A stretch of DNA of 64,000 nucleotides from an uncultured Halomonas sp. (GCF_947490095.1 NZ_CANLFS010000001.1:329598-393597); one strand, 5' to 3'; counted from the stretch's first letter, positions 29,538-37,933 are shown. Notes: generated from the sequence alone by a model not told the origin. Made by a program: numbers and translations.

Positions 29538-29563
29538 CCCCGAGCTAAGTGAATAGCTCGGGG
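29538..29563 (-). terminator. Rho-independent terminator for the integron cassette strand
   Basis: CCCCGAGCTA (29538-29547) and TAGCTCGGGG (29554-29563) form a perfect 10-bp stem with a 6-nt loop. On the minus strand it is followed by CTTTTCG, so it would end transcripts coming from the cassettes. Confidence 0.75.
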
Positions 29564-29576
29564 GTGTTCGAATTAG

Positions 29577-29657
29577 ATAACGCTGCCAACATGCGCGACT
29601 ACGGAATGGAGGCGAAGCCGCAATGTAGTAGGCGTCGCCGTGATTGGCTTTGTTATG
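29577..29657 (-). repeat. attC recombination site of the catB cassette
   Basis: About 81 bp. Outer arms are ATAACGCTGCCAAC at the left end (29577-29590) and GATTGGCTTTGTTAT at the right (29642-29656), which are imperfectly complementary as in attC sites; on the minus strand it begins ATAACAAAGCCAA and ends TTGGCAGCGTTAT. The catB TAA stop lies in the outer consensus, a classic cassette layout. Confidence 0.75.
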
Positions 29658-30282
29658 TGCGGACTTCCTTTTTCCAATACCCATATAGACCTTCAATATC
29701 CGATGAGCAAAGGTATTTCATGCAATTTTTTAGCTTCAGATCAGGCCAAGCCCACCATTCCATGTCTAACAGCATAGAAATTTCTGATTCTGAAAACCGA
29801 AACCTAATATGCTTCGCCGGATTAGAGCCCACAACCTCATATGACGCTACATCTTTGGTTACTACAGCACGGCTCGCAATAATCGCACCGTCTCCAATTT
29901 TCACACCAGGCATAATCATGGCTTCGGAGCCAATCCAAACATCATTTCCAATGACGGTGTCGCCCGAACGTTGGAATCCGTCTTCGGCACCCGCGAAGGT
30001 TTCATTGTCTTGGTAGAAAAATGGAAATGTGCTAATCCAGTCATTTCGATGGCCTTGGTTTCCCGCCATCATAAATACGGCACCAGAACCTATGGAGCAA
30101 TAGCTACCGATTATCAGTTTATCTACGTCATTTCTATCAGGACTGAGATAACGCGCACAATCGTCGAAGCTATGACCATGATAACAGCCCGAGTAGTAGC
30201 TATGCTTGCCAACAATAATATTTGGATTCGTCACTTGTTATAGCAACGAAACGCCTAAAAAAGGAGATTCAAAATAGTTCAT
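29653..30282 (-). pseudogene. catB: catB (type B chloramphenicol acetyltransferase) with stop at codon 15
   Basis: Left-handed beta-helix xenobiotic acetyltransferase in an integron cassette. From the ATG at 30282 the product would begin MNYFESPFLGVSLL, then a TAA (30240-30238), then [17 protein letters not shown] and the rest of CatB, including [13 protein letters not shown] with the catalytic His and [19 protein letters not shown]. The whole span is 210 codons, the usual CatB length. Restart at the GTG at 30234 would give 193 residues lacking the first 16, so activity is possible but doubtful. GC is far below the flanks, indicating transfer. Chloramphenicol acetylation is the family reaction. 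Confidence 0.85.
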
Positions 30283-30305
30283 AATTCCAACTTTTCTCGA
30301 AGCAC

Positions 30306-30428
30306 ATAACGCCCGCTTAAGGGGCAGCCAGCGTTACTACCAACTTACCGCATAACACCGTAATCACAAAAACCAACGCATAGTAAAAATGCCACGCGTT
30401 GGCTGTCCCTCTTGAAGCGTTTGTTATG
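30306..30428 (-). repeat. VCR-like attC site
   Basis: About 123 bp with arms ATAACGCCCGCTTAAGGGG at the left and CCCTCTTGAAGCGTTTGTTAT at the right (30407-30427). On the minus strand it reads TAACAAACGCTTCAAGAGGG and ends GGGCGTTATG, closely like the attC family of the Vibrio cholerae superintegron (VCR). It follows the acetyltransferase gene at 30445 and separates the two cassettes. Confidence 0.9.
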
Positions 30429-30444
30429 AGCAGCTAGCTAAAGG

Positions 30445-30999
30445 TTACTCGATTGCTTTTAACACTCGTGCTGGGTTGCCACCAATGACAACATTGCTAC
30501 CAAAGCCCTTTGTCACAACAGCTCCCGAGGCAACAACAACATTGTCACCTAACGTCACTCCAGGGTTGATCGTTGCATGACCACCAATCCAACAGTTGTT
30601 ACCTATTCTGATTGGCTTTGCAAACTCTACCCCACTGTTTCTCTGAATCGGATCGATTGGATGAGTTGCCGTATAGATTCCGACCTGCGGTGCTATAAAA
30701 CAGTTTTCACCAATACGAACTTCCGCTACGTCCAAAATGACACAGCCAAAATTGGCATAGAAATTCTCACCAACGTGTATATTCAGCCCGTAATCGCAGT
30801 TGAAAGTCGATTCAATGTGAATGCTATTTCCTGTAGAACCCAACAAGGATTTGACTATCTCTACTCTTTTATCTGGGCAACTTACACTTGTTTGATTTAG
30901 CTTCTCTGTGAGTAAACGAGCCTCAAGACGCAACTTGACGAGCTCAGCGTCACTCGGATCGTAATACTCACCAGAGAGCATTTTTTCTCTTTCTGTCAT
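30445..30999 (-). CDS. Maltose/galactoside O-acetyltransferase-like protein (integron cassette)
   Basis: 184 residues, hexapeptide-repeat acyltransferase. N-terminal MTEREKMLSGEYYDPSD is typical of the Maa/LacA group; the catalytic His lies in IYTATHPIDP, and repeats GNNCWIGGHATINPGVTLG and GDNVVVASGAVVTK form the beta-helix. Its stop is 17 bp from the VCR-like attC, so the gene and site make a complete cassette. GC is low compared with flanking genes. Substrate unknown, probably a sugar or small alcohol. Confidence 0.88.
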   Translation of the reverse strand: MTEREKMLSGEYYDPSDAELVKLRLEARLLTEKLNQTSVSCPDKRVEIVKSLLGSTGNSIHIESTFNCDYGLNIHVGENFYANFGCVILDVAEVRIGENCFIAPQVGIYTATHPIDPIQRNSGVEFAKPIRIGNNCWIGGHATINPGVTLGDNVVVASGAVVTKGFGSNVVIGGNPARVLKAIE

Positions 31000-31031
31000 A
31001 TATAACTCAGTTCTAAAGTTTAATGCTGCTC

Positions 31032-31059
31032 ATAACAGGTATTAGATAACAGGTATTAG
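31032..31059. repeat. Tandem 14-bp repeat at the attI/cassette junction
   Basis: ATAACAGGTATTAG is repeated twice without gap (31032-31045 and 31046-31059). On the minus strand each copy contains the core CTGTTAT of an integron insertion site. It lies between the first cassette and the integrase, where attI should be. The outer end of the array at 29571-29580 has the related TTAGATAACG. Rest of 31000-31233 has no gene. Confidence 0.6.
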
Positions 31060-31254
31060 ATAGCGCGCTCGTTTATTGACTTGAACGAGCATGCGCGTTC
31101 AACAATCTTATCAGCGCAACCTTTCCTCAGCTAACCCTTTGATTTCAGGGCTTACAAAGAAAACCTTGGCCACCTATACAAAATTCGCTCGCTCGCGCGT
31201 TTTGCCAGCGTTAATAATACTGTATGGGCATCCATGCATCGGAAGGACGGGAGT

Positions 31255-31781
31255 ATGGATACGCACAGCATACCGCCGAAGCTGATGGACCGGGTCAGGG
31301 CCACCATGCGGGTGAAACACTACAGCCCGCGCACCGAGAAAACCTACTGCTACTGGATACGCTTCTTCATTCGCTACCATGGGATACGTCATCCTTCCGG
31401 CATGGGTGGAGCAGAAGTATGCGCCTTCCTCGAGCATTTGACGGTGGAGCGCCGAGTGGCGGCGGCCACACAGAACCAGACGCTGAACGCCCTCGCGTTC
31501 CCCTATCGTCACGTCCTCGATCAACCCTTGGGAGATATCGGAGAGTTCTCGCGTGCCAAGCGCCCTCGCCGGCTTCCGGTGGTGCTTTCCCATGAAGATG
31601 TCATGCGAATGCTGGGCCACCTGGCAACCCCATCCACCTGCTGGCCACCCTGGTGTATGACTTAGGCCTTCGGCTCATCGAGAAATGCCGGCTACGTGTT
31701 CGCGATATCGACTTCGAGCGTCAGGTTATTACGATGAGAGCTGGCAAAGGCTTTGTTGGAGTACGCAGCCCACTTGGTTGA
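31255..31781 (+). pseudogene. intI: Integron integrase intI, frameshifted and truncated
   Basis: The first frame encodes the N-terminal SAM-like domain of IntI: MRVKHYSPRTEKTYCYWIRF, then VERRVAAATQNQTLNALAF and [24 protein letters not shown]. Near 31623-31633 the frame shifts; the match resumes as [40 protein letters not shown] and ends at a TGA (31779-31781). The catalytic domain after the first conserved arginine region, including HxxR and the nucleophilic Tyr, is absent. It is divergent from the cassettes, the standard integron layout. It cannot make an active recombinase. Confidence 0.9.
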
Positions 31782-32088
31782 AGCACCGAAGACGCCAGGC
31801 ACGCTACCGCCCCTACCTGAGCATGGTGGTGACGTGTAGCCATCCATGCGGTAGTCACTGGATATTGCGATATGCCTTCCTGGTTCCCTGCAGCGTACGC
31901 ATTAGCAAAGCCTATGTGAGCCAATATGGGATTAACAGTAGAACTTGTCGATGGGGCGCGGTGGTCCCCAGGAGGGGGGCACTGGCTGGCCCAGCCGCTC
32001 CAGGGTGGTGACGGCTGTATGTTAAAGTGAATTTGCTGCCGCCTTTACAGGCGTCTGCTGTTCGTACCCGGCAAGAAGGAGTGATGAC
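31782..32088. other. Non-coding stretch after the integrase remnant
   Basis: About 300 bp with stops in every plausible frame and no recognisable gene. It may be decayed integrase 3' sequence, but I could not extend the homology. Confidence 0.5.
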
Positions 32089-32640
32089 ATGGCTAACCAG
32101 TGGCATGCCGATCCGCTCGTATGGGGCCGCGGCCCTCGCCTGTTCGAGATTTTCCTGGAGCCAACCTGCCCGTTCTCGGTCAAGACCTTCAACAAGCTCG
32201 ATGACTTTCTCAGCCAGGCCGGCGAGGAAAACGTCCGCGTGCGGATCTGGCTGCACTCTCAACCCTGGCATCTGCTTTCCGGCATCGTCATCCGCGCGAT
32301 CATCGCGGCCTCGACGCTTGAGGGTGGTAAGGCCAACGCCTACCGGGTCATGGCCGCCGTGGGTGAGCACCGCGATGCGTTCGTGTTCGAGAATCACTGT
32401 AGCGGCCCCAATCGACGCACCACACCGGATGAGCTGCTCCAGAAGCTGGAAGACTACAGCGGCGTGGCCCTCACCGCGGCGTTCGATACCCCCGACCTTG
32501 AGCGCGAGATCAAACACCACGCCAAGTACTCTCGCCAGAACGGCATCCACGGCTCCCCCACCTTCATGGTCGACGGCCTGATGGATCCGGGCATGGGCAG
32601 CGGCGATGACGTGAATGAGTGGCTCAAGCGCTTCCGCTGA
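32089..32640 (+). CDS. DsbA-family thioredoxin-like protein with single Cys
   Basis: 183 residues, thioredoxin fold with a helical insertion as in DsbA. The active-site motif is EPTCPFSVKTF, CPFS, with only the first cysteine of CxxC. The cis-Pro loop is GIHGSPTFMVDGL. No signal peptide, so it is cytoplasmic. Such CPxS proteins are peroxiredoxin-like or glutathione-linked; function unknown. Separated by 115 bp from arsR. Confidence 0.75.
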   Translation: MANQWHADPLVWGRGPRLFEIFLEPTCPFSVKTFNKLDDFLSQAGEENVRVRIWLHSQPWHLLSGIVIRAIIAASTLEGGKANAYRVMAAVGEHRDAFVFENHCSGPNRRTTPDELLQKLEDYSGVALTAAFDTPDLEREIKHHAKYSRQNGIHGSPTFMVDGLMDPGMGSGDDVNEWLKRFR

Positions 32641-32719
32641 CCCTCGCCGTCGGCCGTGGCGACCTATCGCCGCCTGATCGAGTGGGTAAAGGCTAGAGAA
32701 TAGAGACTGGAGAGTGTGC

Positions 32720-32757
32720 TTGACGCACGCCTGATATTTCTATACTTTACGAAATAT
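32720..32757 (+). promoter_or_regulatory. ars promoter and ArsR operator overlapping the start codon
   Basis: Inverted repeat ATATTTC (32734-32740) and GAAATAT (32751-32757) overlaps the arsR ATG. TTGACG at 32720 and TATACT at 32741 are candidate -35 and -10 with a short 15-bp spacer. Transcription would then begin within a few bases of the ATG, and no ribosome site is seen, so the arsR message may be leaderless or nearly so. Confidence 0.55.
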
Positions 32758-33106
32758 GGAAAAATCAAACATCATCGAGAGCTTTTCCGCCCTGGCCCAG
32801 GAGACGCGCCTGGAGGTCTTTCGCCTACTGGTGCGGCAAGAACCGGATGGCCTCCCCGCCGGCGAGATCGCACGGCAGTTGTCGGTGCCACACGCCACGA
32901 TGTCGGCACACCTCGCCGTTCTGTCGCGGGCAGGCCTGGTGGTTTCCCGTCGCCAGGGGCGCTCGATCATCTATCGGGCGAACCTGAGCCACATGCAGGA
33001 AGCCATCCGCTTTCTGGTGCGCGACTGTTGCGCGGGGCATCCGGAGGTGTGTGAGCCCTTGGCGGAGTCCCTGCTCGATTACCCCCCGAATCAAGACGAA
33101 AAATGA
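32756..33106 (+). CDS. arsR: ArsR-family arsenic-responsive repressor
   Basis: 116 residues, winged helix-turn-helix (LPAGEIARQLSVPHATMSAHLAVLSRAGLV). The canonical ELCVCDL arsenite site in the recognition helix is absent. Instead cysteines 91, 92 and 99 (DCCAGHPEVC) lie in the C-terminal helix, like the alternative site of the Acidithiobacillus ferrooxidans ArsR (Cys95/96/102). First gene of arsR-arsC-arsH-acr3 and probably its autorepressor. Confidence 0.9.
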   Translation: MEKSNIIESFSALAQETRLEVFRLLVRQEPDGLPAGEIARQLSVPHATMSAHLAVLSRAGLVVSRRQGRSIIYRANLSHMQEAIRFLVRDCCAGHPEVCEPLAESLLDYPPNQDEK

Positions 33107-33112
33107 GGCGTT

Positions 33113-33526
33113 ATGCTTCCCCAGATTTATCACAACCCGAACTGCGGCACATCGCGTAACACCTTGGCGATGATGAAGGCCTCTGGAGAGTCTCCCGAGA
33201 TCATCGAATACCTCGAGACGCCCCCGAGCCGGGAACGCCTTGTGGAGCTGCTGGCGATGATGGGTATCGGCCCGCGAGAGCTGCTGCGACGCAAGGAAAC
33301 TTGCTACGCGACATTGGGGCTGGACGACCCGGCCTTGACGGATGATCAGTTGATCGATGCCATGCTGGCGGAACCGATTCTGATCAATCGGCCGCTCGTG
33401 GTGACACGCAAAGGTGCCAGGCTATGCCGACCCGCGGAGACCGTACTCGATCTCCTTGACCATCCGGTAGCGCACTTCGTCAAGGAAGATGGTGACATCA
33501 TTCATTACCCAGGAATCGCGCCATGA
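33113..33526 (+). CDS. arsC: Glutaredoxin-linked arsenate reductase
   Basis: 137 residues of the ArsC/Spx-type thioredoxin fold. The catalytic cysteine is Cys11 in [32 protein letters not shown] carries the arginine residues used for arsenate binding. Reduces arsenate to arsenite for Acr3 export. GAGG lies upstream; the end overlaps arsH by four bases. Confidence 0.93.
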   Translation: MLPQIYHNPNCGTSRNTLAMMKASGESPEIIEYLETPPSRERLVELLAMMGIGPRELLRRKETCYATLGLDDPALTDDQLIDAMLAEPILINRPLVVTRKGARLCRPAETVLDLLDHPVAHFVKEDGDIIHYPGIAP

Positions 33527-34251
33527 GCGACATCAAGATGCTGGCAGACCTTCCCCATATCGACCCTTCTCAGCTGCGCCCCATCGACACGGCACTGCTG
33601 GCAGGCCCCGATGCCCCCCAGCATGCGCCACGCATTCTCGTGCTCTACGGATCGCTTCGAGAACGCTCCTACTCGCGTTTCGCTGCCGAAGAAGCCGAGC
33701 GACTGCTCCGCTGGTTCGGATGCGAGGTGCGGATTTTCAATCCCAGCGGCCTGCCCTTGCCGGATGATGCCGGGGCCGACCACCCCAAGGTTCAGGAGCT
33801 ACGCGAGCTGGCCCAGTGGTCGGAAGGCATGCTGTGGGTCAGCCCCGAGCGCCATGGCGCCATGACGGCCATCATGAAGGCCCAGATCGACTGGATTCCG
33901 TTGTCGCTGGGCGGTATTCGTCCGACCCAGGGCAAGACCCTGGCCGTGATGCAGGTCTCAGGAGGCAGCCAGAGTTTCAATGCGGTCAACCAGATGCGCA
34001 TCCTCGGACGCTGGATGCGCATGGTGACGATCCCCAACCAATCGTCGGTGCCGCGAGCCTTCGTTGAATTCGATGACGCTGGCCGCATGAAGCCTTCGTC
34101 TCTGTACCTGCGCATCGTGGATGTTTGCGAGGAGCTCACCAAGTTCACCCTGATGATTCGGGGACGCAGCGACTACCTGACCGACCGCTACTCCGAGCGC
34201 GTGGAAAGTGCCGAAGAGGTATCCCGGCGCGTGAACCAGGGCGTCATCTAA
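33523..34251 (+). CDS. arsH: ArsH NADPH-dependent FMN oxidoreductase
   Basis: 242 residues, flavodoxin-like fold. FMN-binding [22 protein letters not shown] and [18 protein letters not shown] are the ArsH signatures. ArsH oxidises trivalent organoarsenicals and reduces quinones or metals. ATGA overlap with arsC, and 17 bp to acr3. Confidence 0.93.
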   Translation: MSDIKMLADLPHIDPSQLRPIDTALLAGPDAPQHAPRILVLYGSLRERSYSRFAAEEAERLLRWFGCEVRIFNPSGLPLPDDAGADHPKVQELRELAQWSEGMLWVSPERHGAMTAIMKAQIDWIPLSLGGIRPTQGKTLAVMQVSGGSQSFNAVNQMRILGRWMRMVTIPNQSSVPRAFVEFDDAGRMKPSSLYLRIVDVCEELTKFTLMIRGRSDYLTDRYSERVESAEEVSRRVNQGVI

Positions 34252-34268
34252 CGGGGAGGAACCAAACC

Positions 34269-35369
34269 ATGAACGAACGCCAGGACTCCCAGGCCACCAG
34301 CGCCGCCGAGGGAATGGGTCTGTTCGAACGCTATCTCTCGGTGTGGGTGGCGTTGGCTATCGTCGCCGGGGTGCTACTCGGCCAGTTTGCGCCGGCGGTG
34401 CCCGCAACGCTGTCACGCTTCGAATACGCCCAGGTATCGATCCCGGTGGCGATCCTGATCTGGGCGATGATCTTTCCCATGATGGCGCAGATCGATTTCT
34501 CCGCGGTGCTCGGCGTGCGCCGCCAGCCCAAGGGGCTGATCATTACCACCACGGTGAACTGGCTGATCAAGCCTTTCACCATGTTCGCCATCGCCTGGTT
34601 CTTCCTGATGGTGGTGTTCCGGCCGCTGATTCCGGAGCAGCTGGCCAGCCAATACCTGGCCGGCGCCATTCTGCTCGGGGCCGCCCCCTGCACCGCCATG
34701 GTCTTCGTGTGGAGCTATCTGACCCGCGGCGATGCCGCCTATACCCTGGTGCAGATCGCCCTCAACGACCTGATCATGCTGTTCGCCTTCGCGCCCATCG
34801 TGGTCTTCCTGCTCGGCGTCTCCAACATCCAGGTCCCCTGGGACACCGTGGCGCTGTCGGTGGTGCTCTATATCGTCATCCCGCTCGCCGCGGGCTACCT
34901 GACGCGGCGCACCCTGATCGCCCGCCATGGCAGTGAGTGGTACGACAACGTCTTTATGAAGCGTATCGGTCCGGTGACACCGATTGGTCTGATCATCACC
35001 CTGGTACTGCTGTTCGCCTTCCAGGGCGACGTGATCCTCGCCAACCCGCTGCATATCGTGCTGATCGCCATCCCGCTGATCCTCCAGACCGTCCTGATCT
35101 TCTTCATCGCCTATGGCTGGGCCAAGGCCTGGCGGGTGCCCCACAGCGTGGCGGCGCCCGGCGCGATGATCGGCGCCAGCAATTTCTTCGAACTGGCCGT
35201 GGCCGCCGCCATTGCCCTGTTCGGGTTGCAGTCGGGCGCGGCACTGACCACGGTGGTTGGCGTGCTGGTGGAAGTGCCGTTGATGCTGGCCCTGGTGCGC
35301 ATAGCCAACCGGACTCGGCATCGCTTCCCCGAGGGCGACGTACCCCCGCCCGCCGCGGCCCGGGGCTGA
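34269..35369 (+). CDS. acr3: Acr3 arsenite efflux permease
   Basis: 366 residues, ten predicted membrane helices. ATG 34269 with GGGGAGGA upstream; the open frame extends back into arsH but that is not used. The conserved cysteine of TM4 is in LLGAAPCTAMVFVWS and the TM9 glutamate in SNFFELAVAAAIALFG, both essential in Acr3. Exports arsenite. Last gene of the arsenic operon. Confidence 0.94.
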   Translation: MNERQDSQATSAAEGMGLFERYLSVWVALAIVAGVLLGQFAPAVPATLSRFEYAQVSIPVAILIWAMIFPMMAQIDFSAVLGVRRQPKGLIITTTVNWLIKPFTMFAIAWFFLMVVFRPLIPEQLASQYLAGAILLGAAPCTAMVFVWSYLTRGDAAYTLVQIALNDLIMLFAFAPIVVFLLGVSNIQVPWDTVALSVVLYIVIPLAAGYLTRRTLIARHGSEWYDNVFMKRIGPVTPIGLIITLVLLFAFQGDVILANPLHIVLIAIPLILQTVLIFFIAYGWAKAWRVPHSVAAPGAMIGASNFFELAVAAAIALFGLQSGAALTTVVGVLVEVPLMLALVRIANRTRHRFPEGDVPPPAAARG

Positions 35370-35444
35370 CTCTCGCTCATCGAGTCGACACTCTTCGCCC
35401 GCCGCACTTGTCGCGGCTATGCTTAACGTCACAGCAGGTTCGTC

Positions 35445-36452
35445 ATGATCTACATCGATAACCAAGGCATTACCGATCCGCACATCAACCTCGCCATCGA
35501 GGAGCATTGCATCCGTCACCTGCCCGCCGGCGAGGACTACCTGCTGTTCTACATCAACGCGCCGTCGATCATCATCGGCCGCAACCAGAATACCCTGGAA
35601 GAGATCCACCAGGCGTATATCGACGAACAAGGCATTCATGTCGTGCGGCGCATCTCCGGCGGCGGCGCCGTGTATCACGATCACGGCAACCTCAACTTCA
35701 GCTTCCTGACCGATTTTTCCAGAGACAAGCTGAACAACTTCAAACAGTTTGCCACCCCCATCATCGAGGTCCTCAACGACATGGGCGTGTCGGCCGAGAT
35801 GAAGGGTCGCAACGACATCGTGGTGGGCGACAAGAAGATCTCCGGCAACGCCCAGTTCTCCTCCACCAAGCGCATGTTCAACCACGGCACCCTGCTGCTG
35901 GACTGCGACCTTGGCCAGGTCACCAAGGCGCTCGACGTGAAGATGACCAAGATCCAGTCCAAGGGCCACAAGTCCGCCCGGGCACGGGTCGCCAACATCG
36001 CCGAGTTTCTGGAAGCGCCGCTTTCCACCGAGGCGTTCAAGGAGAAAATACTGGCGAGCCTCTTCCTCGATGGAACCGAGCGCAGGACCTATCGCCTGAC
36101 CGCCGAGGACTGGGACAGCATCAACGCGCTGGTCGAGGAAAAATACCGCCAGTGGGACTGGAACTACGGCCGCTCACCCGACTTCGACATCCAGCGCACC
36201 CGACGCTTCACCGCGGGGATTATCGATTTCCGCCTCAAGGTAAAGCGTGGCGGCACCATCGAAAACGTCAAGATCTACGGCGACTTCTTCGGCCAGCGCC
36301 CGGTCAGCGAGATCGAAGACGCCCTGGTCGGCGTGCGCTACGACAAGGGCGATATTCAAGGCGCACTGGAAGACATCGATCTTTACCCCTACTTCGGCGA
36401 GGTGGACCGCACCGAGTTTATCGACCTGATCTACGGGCCGGACGAGCAGTAG
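35445..36452 (+). CDS. lplA: Lipoate-protein ligase A
   Basis: 335 residues, with the two-domain length of E. coli LplA (338). Large-domain motifs are RRISGGGAVYHDHGNLNFSF and KKISGNAQFSSTKRMFNHGTLL, the lysine after GD being catalytic. The C-terminal accessory domain is present. Salvages free lipoate onto E2 and glycine-cleavage H proteins. Second lipoate ligase in the window; unlike the one at 7793 it is full length and unlinked to a lipoyl protein gene. Confidence 0.93.
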   Translation: MIYIDNQGITDPHINLAIEEHCIRHLPAGEDYLLFYINAPSIIIGRNQNTLEEIHQAYIDEQGIHVVRRISGGGAVYHDHGNLNFSFLTDFSRDKLNNFKQFATPIIEVLNDMGVSAEMKGRNDIVVGDKKISGNAQFSSTKRMFNHGTLLLDCDLGQVTKALDVKMTKIQSKGHKSARARVANIAEFLEAPLSTEAFKEKILASLFLDGTERRTYRLTAEDWDSINALVEEKYRQWDWNYGRSPDFDIQRTRRFTAGIIDFRLKVKRGGTIENVKIYGDFFGQRPVSEIEDALVGVRYDKGDIQGALEDIDLYPYFGEVDRTEFIDLIYGPDEQ

Positions 36453-36493
36453 CTCTCCGGCTTTGGTGGCGCCATGGCGCCATAGCCCTGATC

Positions 36494-36655
36494 ATGCTGA
36501 TGGGCGCCGACCTCTCGGGCCTGCTGTGGGCCCGGCTCGGTTTCGCGCTCGTGGTTATCGCCCTGCTCGCGCGCCTGCCCTGGCTGCCGGCCACTCTCGG
36601 CGGCCAAGGCCAGGACGACGACACGACTCGCCGTGCGGCGAAACAGCAACGCTAG
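36494..36655 (+). CDS. Possible 53-aa membrane protein
   Basis: Begins MLMGADLSGLLWARLG, has one hydrophobic segment (LGFALVVIALLARLPWL) and a charged tail ending AAKQQR. No convincing ribosome site. May be a real small membrane protein or chance frame; low confidence. Confidence 0.35.
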   Translation: MLMGADLSGLLWARLGFALVVIALLARLPWLPATLGGQGQDDDTTRRAAKQQR

Positions 36656-36718
36656 CCTCGCCCAGCGCCCTGACCGGGAGGCGGCGCCGAGAGAGCTATG
36701 CAAGACCATGCAGGACAT

Positions 36719-36818
36719 CAGCCGTGGGCCAGAAGCCTGGCCATCGCCTGTTCGGCGTGTATCTCGGTAGTATCGAACAGGGGAACCTCGGTGTCGTCGC
36801 CCTGAATCAAGAGCCCGC
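36719..36818 (-). pseudogene. 3' remnant of an unidentified gene
   Basis: On the minus strand this encodes DSLGGLLIQGDDTEVPLFD and then a helix-like tail ending MARLLAHG before a TGA. It reads like a protein C-terminus but has no start of its own, and abuts the toxin fragment on the other strand. Family not recognised. Confidence 0.3.
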
Positions 36819-36819
36819 C

Positions 36820-36933
36820 GAGGCTGTCTATGTCCTGCACTGCTTCCAGAAGAAAACCCAGAAGACGAGCAAGGCGGATCTCGACCTGGCCGAAGCCAGA
36901 TACCGCGTCTTGCTGAGTGAGGTGAAACAATGA
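36820..36933 (+). pseudogene. Truncated RelE/Gp49-like toxin
   Basis: Encodes EAVYVLHCFQKKTQKTSKAD and continues to VKQ-stop, matching the C-terminal third of Gp49/HigB-like phage-derived toxins. The N-terminal two thirds are missing, so it should be inactive. Its stop overlaps the antitoxin start at 36930. Confidence 0.65.
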
Positions 36934-37211
36934 GTAATGAGACATTCGACAGCGTGTGGGACGCCATCGAAGACACTGCCGCCGAAGCGGAAAACATGAG
37001 GCTGCGCTCTGGTCTGATGATGGCCCTTGAGCAGCACATTAACCGCCAGGGCTGGACCCAGGGCGAAGCCGCTAAGCGGATGGGCGTCACTCAGCCCAGG
37101 GTGTCCGATCTGATGCGTGGCAAAATCCACCTGTTTGGTCTCGATACGCTGGTAAACATGGTGGTAGCAGTGGGGTTACATGTCGAAATGCGCGTATTAG
37201 ATGTCGCGTAA
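36930..37211 (+). CDS. XRE-family antitoxin (orphan)
   Basis: 93 residues with helix-turn-helix GWTQGEAAKRMGVTQPRVSDLMRGK and a C-terminal beta-like segment (GLHVEMRVLDV), as in the HigA2/DUF-type antitoxins paired with Gp49-like toxins. ATG overlaps the toxin-fragment stop, the normal toxin-first order. With the toxin broken, it is a left-over antitoxin that may still regulate itself. Confidence 0.82.
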   Translation: MSNETFDSVWDAIEDTAAEAENMRLRSGLMMALEQHINRQGWTQGEAAKRMGVTQPRVSDLMRGKIHLFGLDTLVNMVVAVGLHVEMRVLDVA

Positions 37212-37314
37212 GACAATCTAGTTATCAGAGGCGAGGCGAGAGTTGGCCGCTAGCGACTTGACAGAGCACTGTTAGAAATCTGGGCACCCAAGCCAGTAGC
37301 ACTCGGATGTCTTG

Positions 37315-37602
37315 TCAGGCCGCCACCAGCCTTTTCACCTTGAGCTCGCTACGGTGCTGCTCGGCGTGCCACAGCTCGTACTGGGACTGCTGGCTCAGCC
37401 AACTTTCCGCCGAGGTATCGAAGGCGATGGAGAGGCGGACCGCCATCTCGGGGCTGATACCCGCCTTCCCATTTAGCACGGCACTCAGCGTTTTACGGCT
37501 CACGCCCAGTGCCTCTGCCGCCGCCGTGACGGAAAGGCCCAGAGGCTCCAGGCAGAGCTCTCGTAATACCTCGCCGGGATGAGGGGGGTTGTGCATCAGC
37601 AT
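37315..37602 (-). CDS. higA: HigA-type antitoxin
   Basis: 95 residues. [42 protein letters not shown] is the HigA HTH region, followed by [26 protein letters not shown]. Lies 9 bp downstream of higB. Neutralises HigB and represses the operon. Confidence 0.92.
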   Translation of the reverse strand: MLMHNPPHPGEVLRELCLEPLGLSVTAAAEALGVSRKTLSAVLNGKAGISPEMAVRLSIAFDTSAESWLSQQSQYELWHAEQHRSELKVKRLVAA

Positions 37603-37611
37603 GGCGTCACC

Positions 37612-37890
37612 TCAGTGGTAGTCCTCATAATTCACGATCTCGGCATCTCCGTCCACGAACCGGAAGGTCACGCGCCAGTTACCGCTAACGGTGACCGACC
37701 AGATGCCGGTTCGATTACCCGATAGCCCATGCAATCGAAGCCCAGGCAGGTCCATATCCTTGGCATCCGATACGGCATGTAGACGGCCGAGAATGAGTCG
37801 AAGCCTCTTCGCATGTGCTGCCTGGATGCCCGCAGTGTTGCCGGTCTTGAAGAATTTGGCCAAGCCCTTGTGTTTGAAGCTTCGAATCAT
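37612..37890 (-). CDS. higB: HigB-type ribosome-dependent mRNA endonuclease toxin
   Basis: 92 residues, RelE/HigB fold: MIRSFKHKGLAKFFKTGN at the N-terminus and SGNWRVTFRFVDGDAEIVNYEDYH at the end. Arg and His residues for mRNA cleavage are present. Complete pair with higA, next to the broken pair at 36820-37211. Confidence 0.92.
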   Translation of the reverse strand: MIRSFKHKGLAKFFKTGNTAGIQAAHAKRLRLILGRLHAVSDAKDMDLPGLRLHGLSGNRTGIWSVTVSGNWRVTFRFVDGDAEIVNYEDYH

Positions 37891-37933
37891 TCCTTAACTG
37901 TAACCTGTAACGTTCTAGGTATCAAAGTCATGC

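Noticed and set aside
31074..31102. Integron Pc promoter (TTGAAC, 17 bp, TCAATA on the minus strand)
   Set aside because: The -35 and spacing fit but the -10 matches consensus at only two positions, so I do not call it.
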